64,000 nucleotides of DNA from Prevotella sp. (lineage in GTDB: Bacteria > Bacteroidota > Bacteroidia > Bacteroidales > Bacteroidaceae): positions 1 through 64,000 of the forward strand of contig JAFZSR010000124.1 of the NCBI GenBank assembly GCA_017619275.1, read 5' to 3'. This document shows positions 44,729 through 52,759 of this stretch, piece after piece; position 1 is the stretch's first letter; the number at the start of each line of letters is the position of its first letter. The notes under the pieces are model-generated. The model saw only the letters and a list, made by a program, of their open reading frames with translations, was not told where the DNA came from and did not search any database. Made by a program: the position numbers and the translations under genes.

Positions 44729-46588
44729 ATGCTACAGATACGCTGCAAGAACAACAACGTCACCAAGAGCTTCCCCGAGGGCAGCTCGCTCCTCGACGTC
44801 TACCAGGAGTTTCAAGACGACATCAAGCTCCCCTACCCCGTCGTCTCCGCAAAGGTCAACAACACCTCGCAGGGGCTGAAGTTCCGACTCTATCAGAACC
44901 GCGACGTTGAGTTCCTCGACGCCCGCGAGGGCAGCGGCCACCGCGTCTATGTCCGTTCCCTCTGCTTCCTCCTCTACAAGGCCACCCAGGACCTCTTCCC
45001 CGGCTCCAAGCTCTTCATCGAGCACTCCCTCTGCCGCGGATTCTACTGCAATTTCAAAAAAAGAAACCAACAGACCCACCCCCAACAGACCCACCCCCAA
45101 CAGACCCACCCCCAACCCCTCCCTGTAGGGAGGGGAGTAGATAGTTCTGCTGTAGATATTTCCAATGGCAAGTCTATATACTCCCCTCCCTACAAGGGAG
45201 GGGCCGGGGGAGGGTCTGTAGGGGATGGGGGAGGGTCCGCTGGGCCTTCTGTCACCGATTCCGATGTAGAGAAGTTAAAGCAGCGCATGCAGGAAATTGT
45301 CGACCTCGACATCCCCTTCCGCCGCACCGAGGCCACCAACGAGGAGGCCATTCGTGTCTTCAGCGAACGAGGCTTCCAGGACAAAGTGAAGCTCCTCGAA
45401 ACCAGCGGACAGATTTATAACGACTACTACACCCTCGGCGACACCGTCGACTATTACTACGGCCCCCTCGTCCCCTCCGCCGGCTACCTGCAGGTGTGGG
45501 GACTGGAGCGCTACGAGGATGGCCTACTCCTGCGCGTGCCCGACTGGAACCAGCCCGACCGCCTCGCCGAGAAGGTCGACCAGCCCAAGACCTTCGGCAT
45601 GTTCGCCGAGAAGACCCGTTGGGACATCATCATGCGGCTCTCCAACGCTGGCGATGTCAACAAGGCCATCATGCGCGGCTATGCCTCCGAGCTCATTCAG
45701 GTGAGCGAGGCCCTCCAGGAGAAAAAGATTGTGCAGATAGCAGAGGAAATCGACCGACGCTTCCACCGCGAGCAAAACCCCGTCCGGCTCGTCCTCATCA
45801 CAGGACCCTCCAGCTCCGGCAAGACCACCTTCTGCAAGCGTCTCTCCGTGCAGCTCCTCGCCTGTGGCCTGCGCCCCGCCACCTTCTCCACCGACGACTA
45901 CTTCGTCAACCGCGTCGACACCCCCAAGCTGCCCAACGGCGACTACGACTTCGACAACATCGAGGCCGTCGACTACCACCTCATGGAAGACCATCTCACA
46001 CGCCTCATGCAGGGTGAGCGCGTAGAGGTTCCCGAATACAACTTCACTACAGGAATGCGCGAATTCAACGGAAAAAAATTGAAGATTGGAGGCGACACCG
46101 TGCTCATCATCGAGGGCATTCACGCCCTCAATCCGCTCCTCACCCGACAGATTCCCGACGAGCTGAAATACAAGATCTACATCTCTGCCCTCACCAGCAT
46201 CTCGCTCGACGACCACAACTGGATTCCCCCACGCGACAACCGACTGCTCCGCCGCATCATACGCGACTACAACAAGGGAGCCTTCACTGCCCGCGAAACC
46301 ATCAGTCAGTGGAAAAACGTCTGCGACGCCGAGGACCGCTGGATCTTCCCCTTCCAGGAGACCGCCGACGTGATGTTCAACTCCGCCCTCAACATCGAGT
46401 TCGCCGTCCTCCGAACCCACGCCGAGATCATCCTCACCTCCGTCCCCAAGAACTGCCCCGAGTACAGCGAGGCCCACCGCCTCCTCAAGTTCATCCACTT
46501 CTTCCTCCCCGTCGGCGACCAGGAGATACCCCCCACCAGCATCATGCGCGAGTTCGTGGGCGGCTCCAGCTTCAAGTATGATAGGTAG
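44729..46588 (+). CDS. TGS-domain nucleoside kinase (uridine kinase-like) with repeat-derived insertion
   Basis: A 619-residue cytosolic protein: N-terminal TGS-like domain (about 1-65), threonyl-tRNA-synthetase-like second domain (LGDTVDYYYGPLVPSAGYL), and a C-terminal uridine kinase/phosphoribulokinase P-loop domain with GPSSSGKTT at 359-367 and FSTDDYFVNR. The start at 44729 is set by the promoter box ending at 44707. Residues about 115-171 are an insertion: three QTHPQ repeats, PLPVGRG, a unique core, PPYKGGAGGGSVGDGGGS. It is encoded by a paired C-rich palindrome whose outer ends are tandemly multiplied (45070-45239). Frame intact. Confidence 0.9.
   Translation: MLQIRCKNNNVTKSFPEGSSLLDVYQEFQDDIKLPYPVVSAKVNNTSQGLKFRLYQNRDVEFLDAREGSGHRVYVRSLCFLLYKATQDLFPGSKLFIEHSLCRGFYCNFKKRNQQTHPQQTHPQQTHPQPLPVGRGVDSSAVDISNGKSIYSPPYKGGAGGGSVGDGGGSAGPSVTDSDVEKLKQRMQEIVDLDIPFRRTEATNEEAIRVFSERGFQDKVKLLETSGQIYNDYYTLGDTVDYYYGPLVPSAGYLQVWGLERYEDGLLLRVPDWNQPDRLAEKVDQPKTFGMFAEKTRWDIIMRLSNAGDVNKAIMRGYASELIQVSEALQEKKIVQIAEEIDRRFHREQNPVRLVLITGPSSSGKTTFCKRLSVQLLACGLRPATFSTDDYFVNRVDTPKLPNGDYDFDNIEAVDYHLMEDHLTRLMQGERVEVPEYNFTTGMREFNGKKLKIGGDTVLIIEGIHALNPLLTRQIPDELKYKIYISALTSISLDDHNWIPPRDNRLLRRIIRDYNKGAFTARETISQWKNVCDAEDRWIFPFQETADVMFNSALNIEFAVLRTHAEIILTSVPKNCPEYSEAHRLLKFIHFFLPVGDQEIPPTSIMREFVGGSSFKYDR
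45070..45239 (+). repeat. REPIN-like paired C-rich palindrome with multiplied ends inside the kinase gene
   Basis: The 15-bp unit CAGACCCACCCCCAA occurs three times, then a CCCCTCCCTGTAGGGAGGGG hairpin, a unique core of about 47 bp, the mirror hairpin CCCCTCCC/GGGAGGGG (45183-45203), and GGGGGAGGGTC-type ends twice. Confidence 0.9.
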
Positions 46589-46644
46589 GCCCCCAACCCC
46601 CTTCCATCTCCAGTCCGTCCCAGTCCCCCTCAAAAGCCCATTAA

Positions 46645-46689
46645 CCCCAATAACCCCATCATCCCCAATAACCCCATCATCCCTATCCC
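46645..46689 (+). repeat. Nonamer-phased repeat between kinase and LytTR genes
   Basis: CCCCAATAA, CCCCATCAT, CCCCAATAA, CCCCATCAT, CCCTATCCC. The preceding about 50 bp are also C-rich. The LytTR start follows 10 bp later. Confidence 0.9.
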
Positions 46690-46698
46690 CCAAAAGCA

Positions 46699-47067
46699 AT
46701 GACCCCGCAAAAAACCACCCTCTGCCTCGGCTCCTACGACGAGCTATACATCATCGACCTCAACAAGGTCATCTACATGGAGGCCGACGACCACTACACC
46801 AACGTCTTCTACGCCGCCGAAAGCTCCTTCATGCTCCCCTACGGCTTGGGCGACATCGAGAAGCGTATCCTCGACATGCCCTGGGCACGAAAACATCTTA
46901 TGCGCCTCGGACGGAAGTACATCGTCAACCTCCGGTCCGTCTTCCGCATCAACACCGTCAAGGAAACCATCTTCCTCGTCAATCCTGCTGGTGGCACCAT
47001 CAACCTCCATGTCTCCAAGCCTGTCCTCCGCTCGCTCATCGATCTCCTTCGCGCGCACGAACATTAA
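46699..47067 (+). CDS. Stand-alone LytTR DNA-binding protein
   Basis: A 122-residue protein made almost entirely of a LytTR domain (VIYMEADDHYTNVFYA; LMRLGRKYIVNLRSVFRIN, where LytTR proteins usually have xxRxHRSxxVN). It lacks a receiver domain or membrane part, so the way it is controlled is unknown. No promoter box was seen in the C-rich 110-bp gap, so it is probably co-transcribed with the kinase gene. A stem-loop (TGGAAAGAAATT 47082-47093 with its complement 47153-47164) follows. Confidence 0.85.
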   Translation: MTPQKTTLCLGSYDELYIIDLNKVIYMEADDHYTNVFYAAESSFMLPYGLGDIEKRILDMPWARKHLMRLGRKYIVNLRSVFRINTVKETIFLVNPAGGTINLHVSKPVLRSLIDLLRAHEH

Positions 47068-47190
47068 TATATTTAATGAGCTGGAAAGAAATTTCGGGGA
47101 AATTTAGATTAATTCCTGCTCCCGCCAGAGTTAATTTCCCTTCATTTCCCACAATTTCTTTCCAAGGAAAAAAGGGGCTTATGAGCCTCA

Positions 47191-47256
47191 AAAAAATCTC
47201 GTACGAGATTTTTTCAAAAGTCGTTGACTTTTTTCAAAAAATCGTTACCAATTTTT
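47191..47256. repeat. Intergenic palindromic element, copy 4
   Basis: Perfect 24-bp palindrome centred on TCTCGTACGAGA (47191-47214), then CAAAAGTCGTTGACTTTTTT and AAAAAATCGTTACCAATTTT. Confidence 0.9.
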
Positions 47257-47385
47257 CAGAAGGCGCCACCCCCTTTTTTCCACGCAAATCATTCATGGCC
47301 ATTCGCGTCCCATTCTTGCGTTCCCATTCCCGCTGACGCGCCTTTCGGTGGCAAGCGGCAAGCCAAGCGTACGTTCATTTCCGTT

Positions 47386-47456
47386 GCGTCGCAGACAATA
47401 TATAAATTTATGGATAATTCGCGGGCATTCACGGTCATTTATGTAGCGTCGCAGAC
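47386..47456 (+). repeat. GCGTCGCAGAC repeats upstream of the small lipoprotein gene
   Basis: Two copies at 60-bp spacing (47386-47396 and 47446-47456), each preceded by CATTTnnGTnGC. A third copy lies on the other side of the gene at 48076-48086. Confidence 0.8.
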
Positions 47457-47484
47457 GAAAAACCCCAAAAAACACCCCGTTTCC

Positions 47485-47516
47485 TTTGCGGAATTAAAAC
47501 TTTTGCACTACCTTTG
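47485..47516 (+). promoter_or_regulatory. Promoter of the small lipoprotein gene
   Basis: TTTG (47485-47488), 20 bp, TACCTTTG (47509-47516). Confidence 0.85.
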
Positions 47517-47567
47517 CACCGATTTATCCAACCAACGATTGTTTCACATTATTAAAATAGCAAAGAA

Positions 47568-47927
47568 ATGAAAAAAGTCGCATTGTTGTTCGCCGCCGCT
47601 ACCCTCCTCGTGGCATGCGCCGAGGAACCAAAGAAGAAACAAACAGGGGCCACACAAGAGCAGAAAGACTCCATCTACGAATCACTGAAGGCTGCCTATA
47701 TGGCCGAGGCAGAATCCGTCCAGCCCAAGTTCGAGCTCCACGAGGGAGAGACCGTCATCGACTCGGCAGCTTGCATCGCAGAGGCAGAGGAAATAAAAGC
47801 CGCCATCATCGCCTCTGCCGACACCACCAACCCCCTCGTCAAAGCACAGCTAAGAGCTATTGTCAAGGACTTTGAGGAGAATCTGAAAGCTGAAGAGGAG
47901 GCCGCCCAGAAAGCAAAAGAAAAATGA
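47568..47927 (+). CDS. Small charged lipoprotein, function unknown
   Basis: A 119-residue protein with a lipoprotein signal (MKKVALLFAAATLLVAC, Cys17). The mature part is short, Lys/Glu-rich and helical (EEIKAAIIASADTTN ... EENLKAEEEAAQKAKEK), with no recognisable domain. It has its own promoter and is flanked on both sides by related repeat sequences (47386-47456 and 47968-48086), so the gene could have moved as a unit. I do not recognise the family. Confidence 0.75.
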   Translation: MKKVALLFAAATLLVACAEEPKKKQTGATQEQKDSIYESLKAAYMAEAESVQPKFELHEGETVIDSAACIAEAEEIKAAIIASADTTNPLVKAQLRAIVKDFEENLKAEEEAAQKAKEK

Positions 47928-48262
47928 TCAAGAGAATAATCGCGGAAGATTGTCATTGATAGCTCTGTAAACGCAGACAAAAATATCATTTATGAATAAT
48001 TCTTCGCCCGTTGCTTTTTTTATAGGAGCTCAGGCGAGCAAACTCGGAGCACGGTCATTTACGGTCATTTACGTAGCGTCGCAGACATATCAACTATAAT
48101 TCCCGTTTGTGATTTCGCGAAAAAAATCGCAGGTTTGGCGTTTTACACTACTATTATGCATACACCATTTAGCAAAAAAACTTAATTTTGCACGGTAATA
48201 TCGAAGAGAAAATGTACTATTTAATTCACTTTATTTATTAACAATTTAAAAATGATTAGCTT
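47928..48262. other. Intergenic stretch before the 1342-aa protein gene
   Basis: No gene seen. It contains a segment like the left flank of the lipoprotein gene (CAGACA, TTTATGAATAATTC near 47973-48002) and CACGGTCATTT twice with GCGTCGCAGAC at 48076-48086. A -7 box TAATTTTG lies at 48183-48190. The leader is about 65 nt. Confidence 0.65.
48183..48190 (+). promoter_or_regulatory. -7 box of the 1342-aa protein gene
   Basis: TAATTTTG; no good TTTG at the usual upstream distance, so a weaker match than the others here. Confidence 0.5.
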
Positions 48263-51200
48263 ATGAAGAAGTTTTTTCTTACAATGCTGGTAGGCCTACT
48301 GCCACTAGTTGGCTGGGCCAACGATGGGCCTGACGTGAAGTTGGCTTCTGTTGAGACGGAGTACGATGGTAATAACACCGTTCAGCCTGCCCTCTCCGCA
48401 GCATGTAGATTGTATGGTGATGTAATCATCGCAGTGAAGTACCTCGGTCACGAGGGTGATCAAGACCCCGTTACCACTTGGGACATTGATGACGTCAACA
48501 CGTGGGACAATTTCCCCGTCAGAGATGCTGGTGAATACATTGTCGTAGTTGAAAGAGACGGTATTCATAGTGGTCGAGTTGAAACTCCTAGGGCTCCTAT
48601 GAAAGCCGAAGGTGATGGTGAGACCGCCGTTGGTGGCGATGGTGATGACGAAGGCGATGGCGACGACGAAGGCGACGACGACGATGAAATCGGCGAGATT
48701 TATGAACTCACCTACACCGTCTTACCACTTGATCGCCCCTGCAAATTGGCCAACTGTGCTAAGGTGTATGGAGCAGATTTCCCTAAACCTAGATACTACA
48801 ATGACAACAAATGGCCAGCAGGCGATTCAAAAAACGTTTTTGAGGGTGGAACAATAGTATTTTCTGATTTGGCATTTGATGCCGTAGGTACACAAGCTAT
48901 TTGGTATACTGGTGATGTTTATATTAAAAAGCCAAACGGCGAAATAGACTATAACTATGTGAACCCTGTCACAGGTGGTGGTACTGCTAGTTGTGATGTG
49001 ACACCTGCCAAGATATATGCTCACGCTCTCAATGCTGAAAAGACATTTGGCGAGTGCGACGAGGATGTCGAATTCGATTACGAATACTTAGGATGGACAA
49101 AACCTCTTGGCACAGATACCGAGCTCGACACCTATGAGAGTCAAGTCACAGATGGTGCGAATACGGAAACCGTTAAACGCGCTGAAGGACAGGATGGCAA
49201 GGACGTTGGCGAGTATGATCTTATTGTTAAGCACGATCAAGTTAAGTTTAAAAACTATGTAATCGTCGACGAGCCCTTCGAGTTCGAGGGCGAGATGCTG
49301 CCTGAGCAGGGCAAGCTGACCATCAACCAGAAGAGCCTCAATGACGACGACATTGAAGTAACTTGGACATTCTCGAATGAGACCGGTGAAATCACCGCTG
49401 AGAACCCCTACATCTATGGTCAGGCCTTGACAATTGCTGTGAAGGTGGTTCACAAGAACGTCTGCACCGAGGAGAACGGTGACATAACGCTGACTCCCGT
49501 TGACTACACTTCATGCTTAATTGTTGACGAATGTGACAAGATTGAAATTTGCGGCCAGGGCAACTACAAGGATTGCGAGAGTGTTACACCTCCCACACCC
49601 GATCCCACTTGCTTGACCATTACTGCTCAGGTTGAGGCTGAAACCCTTCATGCTTTTGATGCTGTTCCCGAAGTTGGGTACACTATTACTGGCTGGATTG
49701 GCGAAGATGGAACCGAAGCAAACATTAAGTTAGTTGAGGCTCTGCTGACTCCCAAGTTCTACAAGGCTACTGAGGACGAGGAAGGTAATCTTGTGAAGGG
49801 TGATGAATTTACCGGCGAAACATTGGATGCTGGCAAGTACATCATTGAAGTGGAGGTTGATCAGGCTAATTGGCCCGAAGCTCTGAATCTCTACAAAGTT
49901 GGTGGCGACGATTGTGAGGATCCCACTGGAACCAACATCACCGTTGATCCTATCTGTCTCGCAGATGCAGTTATCGAGATTATCGATGAACCCGTGGACG
50001 AAGAGGGCGAGCCAATGGATTGCTTCCCATACACTGGCAGCGAGATTAAGCCTGAAATCACTGTTACACTCGGTGATAAGGAGCTCGTAGAGGGCACCGA
50101 CTATGAGGTTAAGTATACTAATAACATTCACGTTTCCGAAGCAGGTGCTACGATTACCGTGACTGGTCTGGGCAACTATGCCACCGACAGCCCGAACTGC
50201 GTTGCCACAATGAATTTCTGCATCGCTCCTTCTACAGCTACCGTCTATGTGGCTGACATCAATTTCGATGTTTACAAAGAAGTTATTGATCCCGAGGGCA
50301 ATACTGTGAAGCAATATCAGAATGGTAAGTTCTACGCCCAGTATGAAACTGAAAACAACATCACGCTTGGTTATAAAGGCATCACAGCTGAGAAACTGGA
50401 GGCACTCGGCCTCGAGATTAAGGGCAAGCGCTTCGGAGGCGAGACTGTAGGCTACTACTCGGTTGCTATCTTCAATGGCGACGAGCAGCTCACTCCTGGC
50501 AAATTGAAATATGAAGGTGAGGAAGCAGTCGTGACCTCTACGCTCACTGAGGGAGAGAAGACATTTGGCGACATCAAAATTAAGTTCCTTCCTGGTCTGT
50601 ACGAAATCAAGAAGAACAGCGAGCCTCTGAGCTACGAATGGAATCCCACCAAGGTTTATGGTGTGCTCAGATTGGATCTCACTCGTATGAAGGATCCTAC
50701 CTACATCGAGGATTTGAAGGCTGAGTATCGTGAGTTCTTCAAGGGTGCTACCTATCATGGACTTGACAACGATGCCAAGGCTCTGATCGACAAGAACATC
50801 ATCAACATCGATAATATCACCATGGCTGACATCCACGTGTCGCCCGTCGTGGATGGTGTCGTAGGCGATGAGTACACAATCGAACAATTCGCTGCATTGG
50901 TTAAGCGCACTCATGGCAACATCCCCGTTGGTAAGTACTTTGTCAACATCACTGGTGCTGAATCTGTCAACTACCAGCTTGGTACTGTCACCATGAACGT
51001 CGAAGTGACGCCGCGTCCTATCGGAATCGAGTTTAGCAATCAGACCAGTGGCAAGCACGGCTCATTCAATGCAGATGCTGTTACCTACACAATTGTTACA
51101 GTAGACGGCAAAGATGTACAAGGTCTCGCAACGGGTGACAATGATGAAACCGACTTGAACATCAAGGCTAAGCTCGACGGCGAGAATATTACTCTCGACG

Positions 51201-52291
51201 AAGAGGCATTCTTTGATGACACCAAGGTTAGCGGCGTTTACAAGTACATCGGCATGAACTACGAGCCCATTGTTACAGATGGTAAGTACATTATCGATGA
51301 CGAGCCTCTGCACTTCATCATCCACCGCACCGCAAGAAACATCAACTGGATTGACAAGGAACAAACCGAAGAGACTGATCTTGCAATCAGTACTTGGAAC
51401 GACACGGAAGATCGCATCATTGCCTTCGACGGCGAGACTGTAGAGACCGTATACTTCCGCACCTTCAATGCTGCCAAGGTTGCTGACGACAACCTCGAAC
51501 AGCTCTTCCCCGATCCAGAGCTCGAGCCTATAACTTATAAGGACAAGGACGGCAATGTTGTTGACGAGAATGGTGGATTCTGGCTGTACTCCAACAAGTG
51601 GTACAGCATGGTGCTGCCCTTCGACATTTACGTGTACGAATTTGGTACGCATCCTGTGTTCGGTCACGCTGTGATCAACGTGCTCGACGAAAAGAATGCT
51701 GATCCTCTCAAGATGCAGTTCAAGCTGCAGGAAGTTGGTATCATCAGGGCCAACACTCCGTTCATCTTCAAGGTGGGCGACAAGGGTGATCCCGATACAT
51801 ACCTCGCAACAACAGGTGAAGGCGAGGATGAAATGGCAACCACTCCTATCGCAAATCTCGATGAGCTCACCTTCACGAACAAGAAGATTGTGAAGCCCGC
51901 TAAATTCGATGAGATCTATGTTGAGGATGATTCTAAGTTACGTTTCTATGGTTCCTACAGTGGTAAGGGTTGTCTGAAAGACTATGAGTACTACTTCTCA
52001 ATTGCTCCTATGCTTGAGTCGTTCGATGGCTACTACTTCGGAAGCGATGATAACACTTCATGGCTGTATCCCAGCACATGCTACGGTGTTGATGGCAATC
52101 ACGCAGCAGGAGCTCGTCAGCTCATCGTCCAGGAAGAGGATGGCTCATTCACAGCAATCAAGTCGATTGAGAACGTGACCTACACCAACAACGCAGAGGG
52201 CTGGTTCACCACCAACGGTATGAAGCTCAACGCTCAGCCCACTCAGAGAGGTATTTACATCCACAATGGCAAGAAGGTCGTTGTGAAGTAA
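48263..52291 (+). CDS. 1342-aa acidic surface protein with MBG-like repeats and C-terminal sorting tail
   Basis: Signal peptide (MKKFFLTMLVGLLPLVGWA). A low-complexity Asp/Gly/Glu segment lies at about 116-150. Repeated beta domains resembling MBG modules follow (for example FPYTGSEIKPEITVTLGD ... LVEGTDYEVKYTNN ... VTGLGNYATD). Near the end is a WYSMVLPFDI domain comparable to the WSTICLPFAM domain of the 393-aa protein, then GIYIHNGKKVVVK, the same type of sorting tail. The protein is strongly acidic, and its DNA looks more A+T-rich and uses different codons than the neighbouring housekeeping genes. Probably a surface adhesin or matrix protein; no enzyme motif seen. Confidence 0.8.
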   Translation: MKKFFLTMLVGLLPLVGWANDGPDVKLASVETEYDGNNTVQPALSAACRLYGDVIIAVKYLGHEGDQDPVTTWDIDDVNTWDNFPVRDAGEYIVVVERDGIHSGRVETPRAPMKAEGDGETAVGGDGDDEGDGDDEGDDDDEIGEIYELTYTVLPLDRPCKLANCAKVYGADFPKPRYYNDNKWPAGDSKNVFEGGTIVFSDLAFDAVGTQAIWYTGDVYIKKPNGEIDYNYVNPVTGGGTASCDVTPAKIYAHALNAEKTFGECDEDVEFDYEYLGWTKPLGTDTELDTYESQVTDGANTETVKRAEGQDGKDVGEYDLIVKHDQVKFKNYVIVDEPFEFEGEMLPEQGKLTINQKSLNDDDIEVTWTFSNETGEITAENPYIYGQALTIAVKVVHKNVCTEENGDITLTPVDYTSCLIVDECDKIEICGQGNYKDCESVTPPTPDPTCLTITAQVEAETLHAFDAVPEVGYTITGWIGEDGTEANIKLVEALLTPKFYKATEDEEGNLVKGDEFTGETLDAGKYIIEVEVDQANWPEALNLYKVGGDDCEDPTGTNITVDPICLADAVIEIIDEPVDEEGEPMDCFPYTGSEIKPEITVTLGDKELVEGTDYEVKYTNNIHVSEAGATITVTGLGNYATDSPNCVATMNFCIAPSTATVYVADINFDVYKEVIDPEGNTVKQYQNGKFYAQYETENNITLGYKGITAEKLEALGLEIKGKRFGGETVGYYSVAIFNGDEQLTPGKLKYEGEEAVVTSTLTEGEKTFGDIKIKFLPGLYEIKKNSEPLSYEWNPTKVYGVLRLDLTRMKDPTYIEDLKAEYREFFKGATYHGLDNDAKALIDKNIINIDNITMADIHVSPVVDGVVGDEYTIEQFAALVKRTHGNIPVGKYFVNITGAESVNYQLGTVTMNVEVTPRPIGIEFSNQTSGKHGSFNADAVTYTIVTVDGKDVQGLATGDNDETDLNIKAKLDGENITLDEEAFFDDTKVSGVYKYIGMNYEPIVTDGKYIIDDEPLHFIIHRTARNINWIDKEQTEETDLAISTWNDTEDRIIAFDGETVETVYFRTFNAAKVADDNLEQLFPDPELEPITYKDKDGNVVDENGGFWLYSNKWYSMVLPFDIYVYEFGTHPVFGHAVINVLDEKNADPLKMQFKLQEVGIIRANTPFIFKVGDKGDPDTYLATTGEGEDEMATTPIANLDELTFTNKKIVKPAKFDEIYVEDDSKLRFYGSYSGKGCLKDYEYYFSIAPMLESFDGYYFGSDDNTSWLYPSTCYGVDGNHAAGARQLIVQEEDGSFTAIKSIENVTYTNNAEGWFTTNGMKLNAQPTQRGIYIHNGKKVVVK

Positions 52292-52302
52292 ACAGGAACG
52301 AT

Positions 52303-52353
52303 AAAGAAGTGCGCCTGGACTTAGTCCAAGCGACTACAAGGGTGCACTTCTTT
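52303..52353 (+). terminator. Hairpin after the 1342-aa protein gene
   Basis: A stem AAAGAAGTGC (52303-52312) pairs with GCACTTCTTT (52344-52353), with an inner TGGACT/AGTCCA stem. It lies between the large gene and the small ORF, so it may attenuate read-through rather than stop it. Confidence 0.65.
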
Positions 52354-52391
52354 CTTTAATCACAAATCAATCAACTTTTAAAGTTAGAAAG

Positions 52392-52532
52392 ATGAAAAAG
52401 AAGATTTATCAAATGCCTGAGGCCTATGTAGAGGATCTCTATGAAGAGGAGGCTCTACTGGATGCTAGTGTTGCCCCAGAAGGCCCTGAGAACAAGGGCA
52501 ATGGCGACAAGTATAGTGAGTGGGATGACTAA
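52392..52532 (+). CDS. Small acidic protein (46 aa), counterpart of the one at 21192
   Basis: ATG at 52392 begins MKKKIYQMPEAYVEDLYEEE; the protein ends KYSEWDD. No signal peptide. Position (directly after a large secreted protein with an NGKKV tail), basic N-terminus of KKxYxxP type and Trp-Asp-Asp acidic end are shared with the 61-aa protein at 21192. A hairpin follows at 52569-52592. Function unknown; a peptide precursor or an accessory factor for the large partner are both possible. Confidence 0.6.
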   Translation: MKKKIYQMPEAYVEDLYEEEALLDASVAPEGPENKGNGDKYSEWDD

Positions 52533-52568
52533 TATTTGACTCACGTCATAAAACACATTTCACATTGG

Positions 52569-52592
52569 TGGGGTGGCTTCGAAGCCATCCCA
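52569..52592 (+). terminator. Hairpin after the 46-aa ORF
   Basis: 12-bp stem (52569-52580 with 52581-52592, arm TGGGGTGGCTTC) with one G-T pair; only a weak T-run follows. Confidence 0.55.
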
Positions 52593-52686
52593 CTTTGTAT
52601 ATATTAAGCTAAACGCACTGAGTCACATACTTATTAAAGAACTTTAGGCGCAAAGATTACTTGGCAATAGGAAAAGCTCAAATCTA

Positions 52687-52718
52687 TTTGGCTTTTCTCA
52701 CGAATTTTCGTAACTTTG
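52687..52718 (+). promoter_or_regulatory. Promoter of the M16 peptidase gene
   Basis: TTTG (52687-52690), 20 bp, TAACTTTG (52711-52718). Confidence 0.85.
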
Positions 52719-52759
52719 CACCCGAAAAGACGTAATTACTTTATTAAACTATCTTGAAA

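Larger units (their letters stand above)
47068..47484. other. Intergenic stretch with three kinds of repeat
   Basis: No gene seen. It holds a long imperfect stem-loop (47082-47164), palindromic element copy 4 (47191-47256) and two GCGTCGCAGAC repeats spaced 60 bp (47386-47396, 47446-47456). Confidence 0.7.
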
